Shown piece after piece: positions 47,901-60,359 of a stretch of 64,000 nt of DNA. The DNA lies in NCBI RefSeq assembly GCF_000801105.2, contig NC_079514.1:19136293-19200292 (forward strand), given 5' to 3'. Under the pieces are notes generated by a model, which was not told where the DNA came from, did not search any database, and saw only the letters and a list, made by a program, of their open reading frames with translations. Each line of letters begins with the position of its first letter. The first letter of the stretch is position 1. This DNA comes from Raphanus sativus (Eukaryota; Streptophyta; Magnoliopsida; Brassicales; Brassicaceae). Position numbers and translations under genes: made by a program.

Positions 47901-48342
47901 TTAAAGAGCGATCTAAAGTTAGACTAATGATGGTCTAAGAGATAAATTAATCAGATTCGAATACTACTCTCTTTTTTTTCTTCTCTTTTCGTTCTTTCAA
48001 TAAAACACGAAAGAAAAGGTAATGATAATTCTATTACACATGCCTTTCAGAGAATAGTCTTAAAATTGGTCTAATAAATAAGATAATTTAGTTTATAAGT
48101 TGCTGATCTTGTCCTTGATTTTGATCTATATAGATGTGGTGGTGGAATTGGTCAAGGGATTACCGGCATGGCCTGGCCGCAAATTGCTTGAAGGCAGAGA
48201 GGATTTGAGGTATTTCGGGCTAAAGACGGTAGAGAAAAGAGTGATTGAATTCGAGTGCAAAAGCCAAAGGGAGTATGATCTTTGGACACAAGGTGTTTTC
48301 ATGCTTCTTTCCATTGCTTCTGATAGAAGGTATAAATGTTGA
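44919..48342 (+). pseudogene. FORKED-like / VAN3-binding-type protein, frameshifted before PH-like domain
   Basis: Seven exons are recognisable: 44919-45227, 45470-45565, 46336-46756, 47178 to about 47400, 47491-47540, 47668-47725 and 48134-48342. The protein is of the plant DUF828 plus PH-like family (memory match At5g43870), which acts at trans-Golgi and plasma membrane with VAN3/SCARFACE in auxin-carrier trafficking and vein patterning. The N-terminus has MEFLSRTWSASA; exon 3 holds [20 protein letters not shown] and the Ala-rich helices of DUF828; exons 5-7 encode HWKVVSVYINRTKQ through LPAWPGRKLLEG and YDLWTQGVFMLLSIAS, the PH-like end. In exon 4 an extra T in the CTTT run at 47327-47330 shifts the frame and gives TAG at 47339-47341, yielding 329 residues without the PH-like domain. 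Downstream exons are intact once this base is ignored, so the break is recent or a sequencing error. Confidence 0.85.
46110..46170. repeat. TA-rich microsatellite in FORKED-like intron 2
   Basis: Interrupted (TA)n and CATATA runs lie within the 770-bp intron between exons ending at 45565 and starting at 46336. Confidence 0.8.
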
Positions 48343-48533
48343 AAATTAAGGTCTAGTCTTAAGGTAAAGACTTAAATGTCAATATGAAAATGAAAAAAGG
48401 AAAAGAATTGAGAGAAGGGGTTTGGTGTATTTTATTTCTTGGAGTGTGTTTCTTTCTTTCTAAAATGGGATTGGAACCTTAAATTTGCTTTAGTTAAGAT
48501 CTTTGTTGTAAAAGATTATGTAAATTACGTAAG

Positions 48534-48883
48534 TGTTGTAATCTGTGTGAAATGTGGAGAGTGAATTATGAGGAATGTTGTGTGTATTTCTCATTAGCCA
48601 ACACCACATTATATAGTGGTTTGATACAAGGATTCACAAATGCTTTACAAGGAATAAAATCTACACATTGATTACTCTTGACTACATTGATGTCATACAT
48701 GAAGACTTGGTCAAGGTGATGATAACGAGGTTGACTGAGTCTTCTCATTTCGGACCGGGATGTAGACGGACCGATATAAACCGGATGTAAACCTCCTTGG
48801 ACTTTCTCTTGTACTTGTTGGACTTGTCTAGTACTTGGTTAAGTATTTGGTTATGGTCCATCTATACAATGGATATTATAACA
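48534..48883 (-). repeat. 3' LTR of the copia element
   Basis: This 350-bp LTR has TG...CA ends and lies about 190 bp past the stop codon of the FORKED-like gene. It differs from the other LTR at a modest number of positions. Confidence 0.9.
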
Positions 48884-50353
48884 CTCCCCCTTGGATGCCA
48901 TAACCATATGAGTTCATAATATGCTTAATGTTGCCTCATTAAAACCTTACTAGGAAAACCCATTGGGATAAAACCATAGTTAAGGAAAAAGAGTACAACA
49001 CATATTACTCCCCCTGATTTGAACATCACTTTTTGAATAGATGTTCATGGATTCTTACTTGAACAATCTTGTATTGTTCGGACATATCATGTCTCTTAGA
49101 AACCTGATGGTAATTTAGGAAATGTACCACTTTGATATCAACCACTTTAGTACTTTAGATAAAATATACTATTTTATACTCTGGTCGTTTGATTATGGTC
49201 CTTGACCAAATCACTTTATATGCCTTTCCATAATATTGGCTCGGCTATTACTTTAGATCCTTTATATAATATGGATCATCATTATATCAAGTATGAGCTA
49301 CTTAGCTCTTTAGGACTTATGGACATGCCTTTGGCTTTATGAGTATAATATTATTTGCCATAGACAACTTTAAACATAGGTCACGTCGGTTAGATCATGA
49401 TCCTTATTTACATATGTCCATAGATGATCTATGATTGATCTGAGACATTGGCAATCTTAGTGTGCCGGCAATTCGTACACATATATATATGGACGATTGG
49501 ACTGATCTAGGCCGGACATGGTCATGACATAGAATTGATCTAATTGATCCTCAAATTTATGTCTAATGACATCCATGATCTACAGCTTTATCATGGACCA
49601 AATCTTACCATATGGTCGGACCTGTTTGGTCGCATATGGACACATAATGCGGTCCTACACTTTTTGTTCAAAGATGAACTTTGATCTTATAGCTTATCTT
49701 TATAATAGCTTATTCATTCATACCACAGCTTGGTTGGTTCATGCTGAGAATTTTGACCAACCATAAGTATTACCAAAATTTAGCTAATTTGTGGTGATGG
49801 TCTATAACCTTTTTTAAGGTTTGATGAATAACCATTTAACCTATCTTAGGCTGGTTAGTATAACACAAAGAATTTAAAATTCCTCTATAGACTGATTTGA
49901 ACTGTTCTTTTAGAACTCTTTATTTGCTTACAAGTAGCAATTTAATTCAATCCCGGGACAGCTTTAGGAAAATGCTGTTTATGAGAACTTCTTTTCTCAT
50001 CTTATGATTCTGAGCTCAATACATTTTGGTAAACCTTTTAGGTACCAACAATATTATCATCATCCAGTGAGTCATATATAACATACTACATCTTTTGAAT
50101 TTCTTCCAGACATTATATGTAGTGACATATGTAGTATTATCCACCACTTTGGATTATATAGACCTCCCTTGGTCTGTCTCACGATTTTATCCTTCTTTCA
50201 GGATTTATCTATTCACTGGGCATCATATGGCGTTTATATATTCATGGCCAATTCAATACGCCTTTATCTGTCACTTTTTAGAAACCCCACGTTTCTTTTT
50301 TTATTCATTATTATGAGTACTCTTGCGTGGATTCATGATCCTCGATTCATTAT

Positions 50354-50614
50354 TCATGTGCTACGTATTCGCGCTTTTTCTATTAATGTATGTGTCGACA
50401 CATTTATATATATATGGTTCCTTCCATTTCCAGACATCAAATAATTAATTGAGATCTCATTATCAATGTCTATGTCTTCAGTACCAAGAGGTTCATCGTC
50501 CCGAACCCCATTAGTAGGTACCTTAGGCATAGCCATTCCGGCCTTGTCTGGACAATCTATGACCTCGGTTTCTTTTGCACCTTTTTTTAATTTCCGAGGT
50601 TCCTTTTGGAACAT
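50354..50614 (-). pseudogene. Copia pol remnant (integrase-reverse transcriptase hinge)
   Basis: The frame includes EISINYLMSGNGRNHIYIN preceded by a charged, Pro-poor linker. This resembles the spacer between integrase and reverse transcriptase in plant copia polyproteins. The rest of pol (about 48890-52250) is broken by many stops. Confidence 0.6.
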
Positions 50615-52259
50615 ATATTCGGTCTTATATTAGACTTTGTAGCAACTTGGTTGTGTCTTTAAGACATCAAAACCGTGTGGTGCTAAGCTGGGATGACATA
50701 GTCATTCTTTCTCGGGTCAATGTGTCTGGCATTTTATTTTGCTATCATTTTTAGCATATGGACGTCTATAAATCTTTTTCTAGTCCGAGGATCTTTGCCA
50801 AGACAATGATGGTTGATACCATTTTTTACCAGCTTATTACTTTTCTCCTTTCAATGTTGGATATTAGGATTCATAAACTTTATGTAATCCTTGTTCCTTG
50901 GCCTATGATTAAATCACTCATTTTGGCTCAAGGTTTCTTTTAATGTTATGGAGAAAGTATATTCATAATATATATCCAACATATATTCTCAATCCTCCTT
51001 ATGATATTCTAAGATCATATGATCTTAGATGACACATATATTTGTGGTGGATTTATTCATAATATCTTAATTCATAATATCTTAATATGATATATGTCTG
51101 GACTCATGACCCGTATTAATCTGAGGTGGGAATATTTATTATCACTTATATGGCCTGATATAATATCTATGGTCTGATGCAAGTTAATCTTTTATAACTC
51201 ATGGTGTCTCCAAGCATATGGACTTTTGAATATTGAACCTTATAGGTAATGGTCATAATATCATAAATTCAACCAATATGTAATATGGTTGTGGACCATG
51301 TTTCACGGATTTTAGTATGGTCATATATCATGGGATTTGTCCTCACTCCCCCTCATGAACATACTCTAATTCGTGGTGCTTGAGACAATAAATTTCCTTG
51401 TGCATAGATATATATTGCACAAACGTGAGATCTTATGGGATAGCTTTTGTGCCCTTTTAAATCTTTGCATCATAATTCAGATGATTAAGTATGGAAATGC
51501 CATCTAAGTGATAAGTTTCGTGGGTCAATCAAACATGGTTATAATTGCCCTGGTTATTTGCCTAATATCATATTGATCTCTAGATCAATAGAGAATGTAG
51601 TCTCGACCACTTAGGCGATTTTAATTTAGGAACTCTTATTTCTTTTTTTGCCCATTGTTGGAAACCATATTATCTTCTTAATTCAATGGGTTTTATAGGG
51701 TGAATATAATGCCTTTAGGCAATGCCTTGGTCGGACTTCTTTTCCTTTCTTTCAAGGAATGTCCAGTTGAGTTCAAGAGTATTTTATGCATCATAATAGG
51801 ACCTAGATGGCCGAGTATGTCGTGCCATATGTTAAAGGCTTCTCTGAACTCTTTGGAAAATGATTTGGGGTATTAACCCACAATCATATTTATCTTGGCT
51901 CAAAGAAGGCCTATAGATATAGTAGGTATAGTCTCTAGGACTTTCCTTTGGCCTTGGGTATTTTCATAAATCATAAGGAATCCTTTCTTTCCTTTGCCCA
52001 TAGTTTCAATATATAGACCATTCATATGAATGTCTTTGAAACTTTGATAAATTCCACTTTGATTTATGTGGAATGTAATGCATCAGAGATTTTTAGATGC
52101 GTGCCTTTAGGCATCATGAGGTTGGACTAGCCATGACCTTGAATAAAATATCTTTTGTCTCTTAATATAATGTGGCTTGGTTCACTATAGAGAACAAAGA
52201 CAAAGTAAAATGATGTCGAAATCTAATTGGCCTCTTTAAGGCAATATGAAGTCTCATAT

Positions 52260-53090
52260 TCAAGTTGATCATCATTTTCATGGTCGAAATTATTCGCACC
52301 ATCTAGATGGACCCAATGGGTTATAGGGTTTTATCCCTTTATGCTCTCCTGGTAGAGTTCAATAAAGTGTTTGGGAGTTCTACATCGGTTGGCCCAATGA
52401 TTATTCATCCCACACCGATGGCAAGCAGATTTGGTCGTGGCATGGGTATTAAAATCGGACTTATACCCACGGCTAGGTTGATAACCTTGGCCTCGGCTTC
52501 GACTATGGAGTGACTGTGGGTGATATCCACGCACACCTTTGCCATCTTCCATGGCCTTTCACATGGCCATGGTTTGACTCTTTCATATGGCTCTGTGGCC
52601 GTATGCGCCTTAGGCAATGCCTTAAAATCCAGGAGGCCTCATCTCACTATTCCTCATGAGTAACTCATTGTTTTGCTTAGCAAGCAAATATCAAGAGATT
52701 AAATTTGCATATGTTGAGGAACCATTTTCTCGATATTATTGCTGAAGCAAAACATTGCTTGTGGAATGTAGAGAATTTATTATCTAACATGTCAGCATAT
52801 GTGATTGTCTCTCCACACAGTTTCAACTTTGAGACTATCATGAATAGAGCCCAGTTATACTCATCCACAGACTTATAGTCTTGGGTCTTTAGGTCCCTCA
52901 AATCATATAGGGCCTTTGGTAATAGCACCGTACTATGGTGATCATAAATGGATTTCAGTTGTATCCAAAGGTCCAGAGGATTTTCAATAGTGAGATATTG
53001 ATCTATGAGACTTTCAGTAAGGTGATGGCGTATGATTAAGAAAATCGCCTTGTATCTATCTCAAAAGTGAGAAATTTAGATACAATCACC
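52260..53090 (-). pseudogene. Copia gag remnant with CCHC zinc knuckle
   Basis: The minus-strand readings contain the UBN2-type gag core (LPKALYDLRDLKTQDYKSVD, then KLKLCGETITYADMLD) and, in another frame, a retroviral-type zinc knuckle CHRCGMNNHWANRC (C-X2-C-X4-H-X4-C). The two parts are separated by frame breaks. Confidence 0.85.
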
Positions 53091-53099
53091 AAGATTTAG

Positions 53100-55181
53100 A
53101 TTTCAAGATGATTTTCAGCATCTGAATATTTAACATTGCTTTCAAGCATCAAGCCATAATTTATATGATTTAATTTATATGATTTAATAATAATTTAATA
53201 AGGCTTTCCCCAAATAATATAATTGCTTTATGCATTTCTAGTATGACAATGATCAATTGATCACTGCATCTAGTGATCCTTTTAATTATAATTCAAATCT
53301 GGATTGATTATATATATGTATATAATTTCGTATAGGATTTCCAAGCCCTTTAGGATTTGAATAAGGATCAATCATCATTTTATTAAATGGGATCAAGCAA
53401 GATTGATGAAATTAATCACAATGGTCAAATGATAAATGCATGGATCAAGAACTAATCAGATGTATGTTCTGTCCTAAGCATTGGACCAATAATATAAATG
53501 TGATTCTTAATGCAAGAGGATACTTGATTTTCAAAGGTCATAAAATAATAACCGATCCCTTCCCCCCCTTTACAGGGTAAACCAAGACAAGAAAATTTAT
53601 AATTTTCAGGAAATGTCTAAACCAAATTCAATTAGATTTTTAATTAATTGGTTTCAAAGCTGCTTATATTTTAATAAAGACAAGCATGCTTAGTTCTTAA
53701 TAAAACTATATGACAAGAAGATGCATGGAAATGATTAGTTCATGATATGTGAATGATCTAACAATTTACTAATCCATGCTTGATCGGTTTAAACAGGTTT
53801 TATACTTTCAATCAAAGCAAACATGCTAAGTTTAAATGAAAAACCGATTTGGTCTAATTATATGCAAGCAATATGAACCATTTTAATTTATATGAACTAT
53901 TACCAAGATTGTCAATGATATGCAAACATAAATTCAGTCTTAGCAATATGACAATTATGCATGGTCAGATTTTAAACAATATGACAATTGCATTCAAAGT
54001 TGGTTCAAGATGATTCCAATTTTTACTAAACTGATGCTATCAAGTATGCAACAAGATCACTATATAATTTAATCATCAATTTCAAGCATGGTAAAAGATC
54101 AAGATTAACTATCAACTTATGTGATCAATATTCAGTATGATATAAAATCTATTCAAGGTTGGTTCAATTATTTAGCTATTAACCTATATGATCAAATGAT
54201 TTCATGCATATTTATTCTATCTTATGACATATCAATTTAAAATCAAGACTATATGTTATAAAACTTTTATAAACATTTTCAGTCAAAGATATGCAATTAA
54301 TAAAATCAAGCAAGAATTTATAAAATCGATTTTCAGTTTATAAAAATCTGATTTTGCATTTAGAAAAGTTTTAAAACTCTTGACAGATACAAAATAAATA
54401 TTATTGGTCAAGGATATGCAATGAATGATTTTAATTTCGATTTTATGGATGGATTGACTGAATTTGGGAGATCTGGCCGAAAGTGGCACAGAAAAAGGAT
54501 TCATGGATTTTTGTTTTGGCCAGATTATACATTCATGTTTATCACATCTGGTAAATTGGCCAAAGCATCCATAGGTTTAAGCTATCTCTAATAGTTTATT
54601 GTTTATAAGTTTTTATAAACAAGATTCATATAGATCTTTAGGTATTTTAATCTGTTTTGAGATACTTAGAACCTTTAGAGAATTATAACTTATGGATTCA
54701 AAATAATTCAGAATCAAGTTTCTTATGGATCAATGGATCATAGAAACAAGATTAATATTATGGATTCATATAGATCCTTAGATTTCTTTTCAGATATAAT
54801 GGTGTTCTTAGATTTTATGGATAGATTAGTTTACCATTTTACACCACAAGAATCTGAATGGACCACCATGAGAGAGAGCTGATCCATGGATGAGCTAGTT
54901 GAGAGAGAGGTGGAGGAGCTGGCCGGAAAAACCATGAGTCGGCGGCGCGGATAGTTCATGCGATTGATGACGCGTCAGAGATCGGATCGACAAGCCGTCT
55001 TCGGCAACGGATTCTTCTCGTCTTGGGCTTCAGATTGATAGGTGGATCGTCGTCTGACTCCACAGGGTTTGAGAGATACGGCGGTTTAAAGTTGCGCCTG
55101 GATTTAAAATTTTGTGGCCGAAAAAGAGAGCTCAGGTGGAGAGAGACTTCTCAGGTGGAGAGCACATTCGTGCTGATAACG
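53100..55181 (-). other. Long AT-rich leader of the copia element
   Basis: About 2 kb between gag and the 5' LTR has no coding sequence and is rich in repeated aatatgcaag/tcaagatt words. The segment next to the LTR (54840-55181) is GC-richer with GAGAGAG runs. A 2-kb leader is long for a copia element. Confidence 0.55.
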
Positions 55182-55531
55182 TGTTGTAATCTGTGTGAAA
55201 TGTGTAGAGTGAATTGTGAGGAATATTGTGTGTATTTCTCATTAGCCAACACCACATTATATAGTGGTTTGATACAAGGGTTTACAAGTGCTTTACAAGG
55301 AATAAAATCTACACATTGATTACTCTTGACTACATTGATGTCATACATGAAGACTTGGTCAAGGTGATGATAACGAGGTTGACTGAGTCTTCTCATCTCG
55401 AACCGGGATGTAGACGGACCGATATAAACCGGATGTAAACCTCATTGGACTTCCTCTTGTACTTGTTGGACTTGTCTAGTACTTGGTTAAGTACTTGGTT
55501 ATGGTCCATCCATACAATGGATATTATAACA
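55182..55531 (-). repeat. 5' LTR of the copia element
   Basis: The 350-bp partner of the LTR at 48534-48883 is immediately followed by the primer-binding-site-like word on the minus strand. Confidence 0.9.
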
Positions 55532-56500
55532 GTAAACTATTATGGTGCTAAGGAAATCGGAAGGGCTAAGCTATGGACTATGGTGCTAAGAAAATCGGAA
55601 GGACTCGAGGGATGAAAATCGTATTTTTACTTCTTCTTTTTTTCTTAATTTGTCAAAAAAAATTTCTATGTGATTTTAGTATAACAAGAAAATGTGTGGT
55701 TCTGTCTCAAGTTTCTTAAATATTATCTTTGAAGGTTTGAAGGCCTGTGAATTTAATCGTGTTAATTTACCGAGTAAAGATGTAATTTTTTTGGTACACA
55801 ATATATTATGCATAATTCTAATTTCACAAAAAAAATAAATATAAACACTATAAATATAAATTATTACTCGAAACATATATAGATTCACTGACATACAAAA
55901 TTGATTGTTATACTTATACTCTTCTTTTCGTTTAGAAAACATTACTACATGTGAAGTTTTCGACTTTAGTACTAAACCATGTCACTCCTGCTTCTCCTAA
56001 TTGATTGTTGGTAAACCCGAACATGTATCTGTAGATAGCTCCCTTTATTGATTAACCGATTGTCTAAAAATAAATGTCGTATATTTTAATTTTCATATCA
56101 AAGCCTTTCATGTCATATGTAAATCTCTCTTTGACAATGTACATTGTTCGAAAATCCTCATGTATAAAATTTATTATATTTTTAGTTTATTGAAATTTAA
56201 TTTATGAAATTATATTATATTATATATTTAAATATTAAAGTCTTCTTAGGTTACCAGTGTAACTTTAATAGATATAAAAATTACATTGGTAAATTTAAGA
56301 TATGAATAAAAATTATATTAAGTATTATATTAATTGATTAAACTAACTTGGAGAGAGAAGAAAACTATTTTGTCTATATATATATTTATTAGGTCTGATT
56401 TTGTAAATTAACTGGTAATTAAAATAAAATGAGAAATTTTATTATAATATTTTTAGAAGACTATTATAAAATTATAAAACAAGGGTTGGCAAATAAAGAA
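55532..56500. repeat. Tandem duplication, copy 1 (right part)
   Basis: With 48440-48533 this forms the first copy of a duplicated segment, split by the copia element. Shared words include TATGGTGCTAAGGAAATCGG, TCTGTCTCAAGTTTC, TTTTTTTGGTACAC and TTAGGTCTGATTTTGTAAAT. It contains about 340 bp (55880-56300) absent from copy 2. Confidence 0.8.
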
Positions 56501-56629
56501 ATTATGACTACAAAAGATGAAATATTAAATGAAACTGGGGACTCATCTACATAAAGTATGTGTCGCAAAAAAAAAGAAGAAAATTAATAAATATTTTTTT
56601 TAAAAATTATGACTACATAAACTTGGGGT

Positions 56630-57076
56630 GTGTTTTTGTTCTTTCTAAAATGGGATTGAAACTTTAAAACTGCTTAAGGTAAGATCTTTGTTGTAAATGA
56701 TTATGTAAATTATGTAAGCTGTGTGGACTATGGTGCTAAGGAAATCGGAAGGGCACACGGGATGAAAATCATATCTTTTACTACTTTCTTTTTTAATTTA
56801 TCAACTTCTTCTTCTGTGTGATTTTAGTATAGAAAGAATGTGTGGGCTCTGTCTCAAGTTTCCTATATATTGACCTTGAAATCTTGTGAATATAATCGTG
56901 TTAACTGACTGAATAAAGATGGAAATTTTTTTGGTACACTATATATTATATATTATTCTAATTTCATTAAAAAATATAAACTATTACTCAAAACATAGGC
57001 TTAGGATACGAAGAAAATTTATATTAAGTATTATGCTAATCGATAAACTAATCGGGAGAAAAAGAAAATTAGTTAG

Positions 57077-57128
<52 letters not shown>

Positions 57129-57240
57129 GTCTGATTTTGTAAATTAACTGGTAACTAAAATAAAATTTCTATAAAATTAGAAATTTTATTATAATACATT
57201 TAGAAGACTATTATTAAATTATAAAACAAGAGTTGGAATA
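56630..57240. repeat. Tandem duplication, copy 2 (no copia insertion)
   Basis: TTCTTTCTAAAATGGGATTG through AAAACAAGAGTTGG repeats 48450-48533 joined directly to 55532-56490. The insertion point reads ATTATGTAAGCTGTGTGG with no LTR, so it preserves the pre-insertion layout. A (TA)n run lies at about 57079-57123. Confidence 0.8.
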
Positions 57241-57271
57241 TATACACTGTTCCGAGTTTCGAACAATAAAA

Positions 57272-58150
57272 TCTATACTATAAAAACAGGATCGTATTGT
57301 TAAAATTTAGGATTATGCCCTTGAATTTTTATGATATTTACAAGAATCTTTTCAATTTACTAATTTTAATAAATGAATTTAAAAACATGATAAATATGAG
57401 TTTCATTATAAATCATATATATTGCATTGAATTATCTAAAATTTAGCTAATTTAGAAGATTGTAATCTTTTAATTATTTAATACTTAACAAAATGATTTT
57501 ATAAATAGCATATATATATCCAGAAACAATCATATCTAATTTAAATTTATTGATTATTTACAAATCTAGGTTAGAAATTATTGTGTATAATTTTTTTTAT
57601 TTCGTTCGATCTAAGTAGAGGACGGTTCACTTTCACAATATAAATTTCCACGTGTATCAATTTTTTCTTACTAATTTTTATTTTATGGTTTTTAACTAAA
57701 TTTACATTATTTTGAACACACTAAGCATGTCAACCGTAGATACTAAGATTTTATACATGAATTACATTGATTTAATTTTCCATTCTGCTCAAAATAATAA
57801 ATCTAAACATTGTTTTCAATTTTTAGAAAGGAATTAAACATTTTTAAGAAAAATAAAATCCAAATATATTTTTTTAGAAATTAAATGATTTTAGTCACTC
57901 AAAATAAACAAAAACCTGTCTAAATAGATGACCGATACAATTACATGAGTTCAAATGGATAAAATTATTGAGAACTCAAAAGTAAATGAGTTCAAAAGAT
58001 CGAGACGTAAATTTGTTCGCCAAAAATGAAACGAATTTAGATAAGGTGGATCTACAATTTTATCATCCTTAAGAAAGCATTTGATGAATTTTTATTAGAT
58101 TTTTACAATGTATAATATCCCTCATTTTTAAAACACGGATCAAAATCTAG
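57272..58150 (+). mobile_element. Short non-autonomous Helitron
   Basis: The 5' end is TCTATACTATAAAAACAGGA preceded by A. The 3' end is AAAACACGGATCAAAATCTAG followed by T, with a decayed stem (CC---TTTT / AAAA---GG) just upstream. TC start, hairpin, CTAG end and A/T insertion site fit a Helitron of 879 bp. There is no Rep/helicase. Confidence 0.7.
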
Positions 58151-58518
58151 TCTAATCTTTTAATACTGAAGTACAAATTAGAATTAACTCTCACACTTCA
58201 CATTAAATATTACAAGTTTATTCCACTGAATTTTTTGTCATTTAAATATATTACCAAATCATCTTAATTTAATTTCCTTAATAAAAATGACAATTTGACT
58301 TCTTCTTACCAAATCAAACCTTGGTTTCAGTTGGCCCAATAGCTTTTGTTCCATCTTGAATCGTAATATAACACCAAGCTGTTTATATATATAATAAACT
58401 AAATATATAAGCTTACTATTATACACATTTTTTAATAATAGTGTAATGTACAATTATTTTATTTTTACTAAAAATGAAAGAGAATTTTGAGAATCATCAC
58501 TATCAAGGAAACGTGGTT

Positions 58519-58914
58519 CCATCTAAATACTGTTTACATAACCACCAAAAAACTCAATCTTTTCGACACAAGACACCAATAATTCAATCAATTGTGAAAA
58601 TTTCTTCCTAAATTTTGTTCCTATGAAGGAATTTGGTCTCGGTATTTATAAAATACTACAAGACGAAATCTAGAACCATCATGTTTCTATGTATTGTAAT
58701 GAATGTATCCACTAGCACCATCTAAATACTGTTTACATAACCACCAAAAATCAATCTTTTCGACACAAGACACCAATAATTCAATCAATTGTGAAAGTTT
58801 CTTCCTAAATTTTGTTTCTACGAAGGAATTTGGTCTCGGTATTTATAAAATACTACAAGACTAAATCTAGAACCATCATGTTCCTATGTATTGTAATGAA
58901 TGTATCCACTAGAA
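58519..58914. repeat. Recent tandem duplication, period 199 bp
   Basis: CCATCTAAATACTGTTTACA starts at 58519 and again at 58718. The copies, each ending TGTATCCACTAG, differ at only a few bases. Confidence 0.95.
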
Positions 58915-59117
58915 TATAAATATAATTGTAATGTTTAAAGAGAAATTGCACCCTATGACAAAAAAATAAAAGGTAATTAAGAATCTAACTAAAAAATAAA
59001 AACTCCCTACTATTTCTACAATATATACTATAATGCCCTTGTTTACCGGTTGAAAACAAAAACAAATAAGTTTCCTTTCTTTATTTGTCATCTCTATAAC
59101 TTCTTCCATAATCACAA

Positions 59118-59160
59118 CTAGCGTTTGACCCGCGCGCCCGCGCGGATGTCATTTTTAAAT
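59118..59160 (-). mobile_element. Helitron 3' terminus, minus strand
   Basis: On the minus strand CCGCGCGGGCGCGCGGGTC is a GC hairpin followed eight bases later by CTAG at 59118-59121, then T. This is the canonical Helitron end, standing out as a GC island in AT-rich DNA. The element extends rightward; its 5' TC end was not found. It may include the TIR element at 59241-59987 and the coiled-coil pseudogene. Confidence 0.75.
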
Positions 59161-59240
59161 GACCTATTTGTGTATATATTTTAATTACGTAGATATGAAA
59201 CATTTATTATTTTACATATTTTTATATGACATTTCTATTG

Positions 59241-59987
59241 TAGGAGTGTCCAATCTGGATATCGGTTCAATTTTGGTTCAGTTTTTTTAGGCTTTTTTTA
59301 GTTTTTCGATTTATAAAGAATATGCATCATATTAAAACCATATCTAGTTTGGTGTAGTTCGGTTTATATACGTTCGTTTTTGGTTTATTCAGTTTCAAAT
59401 AAAATACATAAATATATTTATATTTTATAATATTTTGTAAATTTAACTTTATATGGTTATATATCAGTTTAATATAACATGAAGATATTTTTGTTTTTAA
59501 ATGGACCGTTTTTATTTTTTCTTTTAATATTTAAATAATTAGTAAACATAATAAATTAATGATATCAATATGCTTTTAGAATAAAAATAAGAAAAATAAG
59601 TATTCCATAATACTATTAAATAACTAACATTAGCACGCATATTTGTCAACAAAAAGGTAAAAAATTTGTTTTGCTTAATTTGTTACAAATCAACCTTTCA
59701 CTTAAAATAAAACTACTAAAATCAAAATTTTAAGTAGGAAAATCAAATTAATAAAATAAATTATGTATATATTATTAGTTATATTATATAGTTTACATTT
59801 AATTATACTACTATATTTTTAATTGATCAGTTTATTCGATTTGATCGGTTAATATACCAAACAATATACATATACTGATGTTCCTAAAAACAACATCCAT
59901 TTGGTATGTGGTATTACTAAATTCAAACCATTTTGTCTATTTCGATTTGGTTGTAATTATGCGGTTTTACTGGATTGAACACTCCTA
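59241..59987. mobile_element. TIR element with TAGGAGTGT ends
   Basis: TAGGAGTGTCCAATCTGG on the left matches TAGGAGTGTTCAATCCAG read from the right on the minus strand. The subterminal parts are rich in GGTT-TCGGTTT words. No coding sequence and no clear target duplication were seen. It is a non-autonomous DNA transposon of uncertain superfamily. Confidence 0.7.
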
Positions 59988-60355
59988 TGCCTACACATAA
60001 ACATTCTTATTGTTTATATGTTCTATCTTAATGTTTAGATTATTCAGTTCCTTTAGTTTTTTGTTTATATGAATGTATTTGTACTTTGTAAAATTTTTGG
60101 AATATAAATTAAAACAATTTACACGAACATATATATATATGCAGCAACTAAATTACAATCATACAAATTTTACATGTATGTGGTTAAGTATTTACACAAT
60201 TGATTTTTTAAGGTAGTAAACTGAATTTTGTATCTATCTAATCTATTGGTTTTGGTATGGAAACACACTAATTTAGGTTCCATCTCGAGTTATATAAGGT
60301 CAAGGCTGGTCAAATTTAATTAGATGGTTTAGTAGAGTCTCTAGTGGCTTAATGA
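59988..60355. other. AT-rich DNA
   Basis: No gene is seen. Confidence 0.4.
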
Positions 60356-60359
60356 CCCA

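Larger units (their letters stand above)
48534..55531 (-). mobile_element. Complete but decayed Ty1/copia element
   Basis: Two 350-bp LTRs (48534-48883 and 55182-55531), both TGTTGTAATC...TATAACA, bound the element. The flanks are GTAAG (48529-48533) and GTAAA (55532-55536), 4 of 5 identical. A purine tract AAGGGGGAG, read on the minus strand, borders the left LTR, and CGTTATCAGCACGA, a primer-binding-site-like word, borders the right LTR. The element is therefore oriented on the minus strand with its 5' LTR at the right. Gag lies near 52260-53090 and decayed pol lies to its left. No long frame survives, so it is non-autonomous. Confidence 0.92.

Noticed and set aside
58519..58914. CRISPR-like repeat array
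   Set aside because: There are only two long, directly abutting copies and no spacers.
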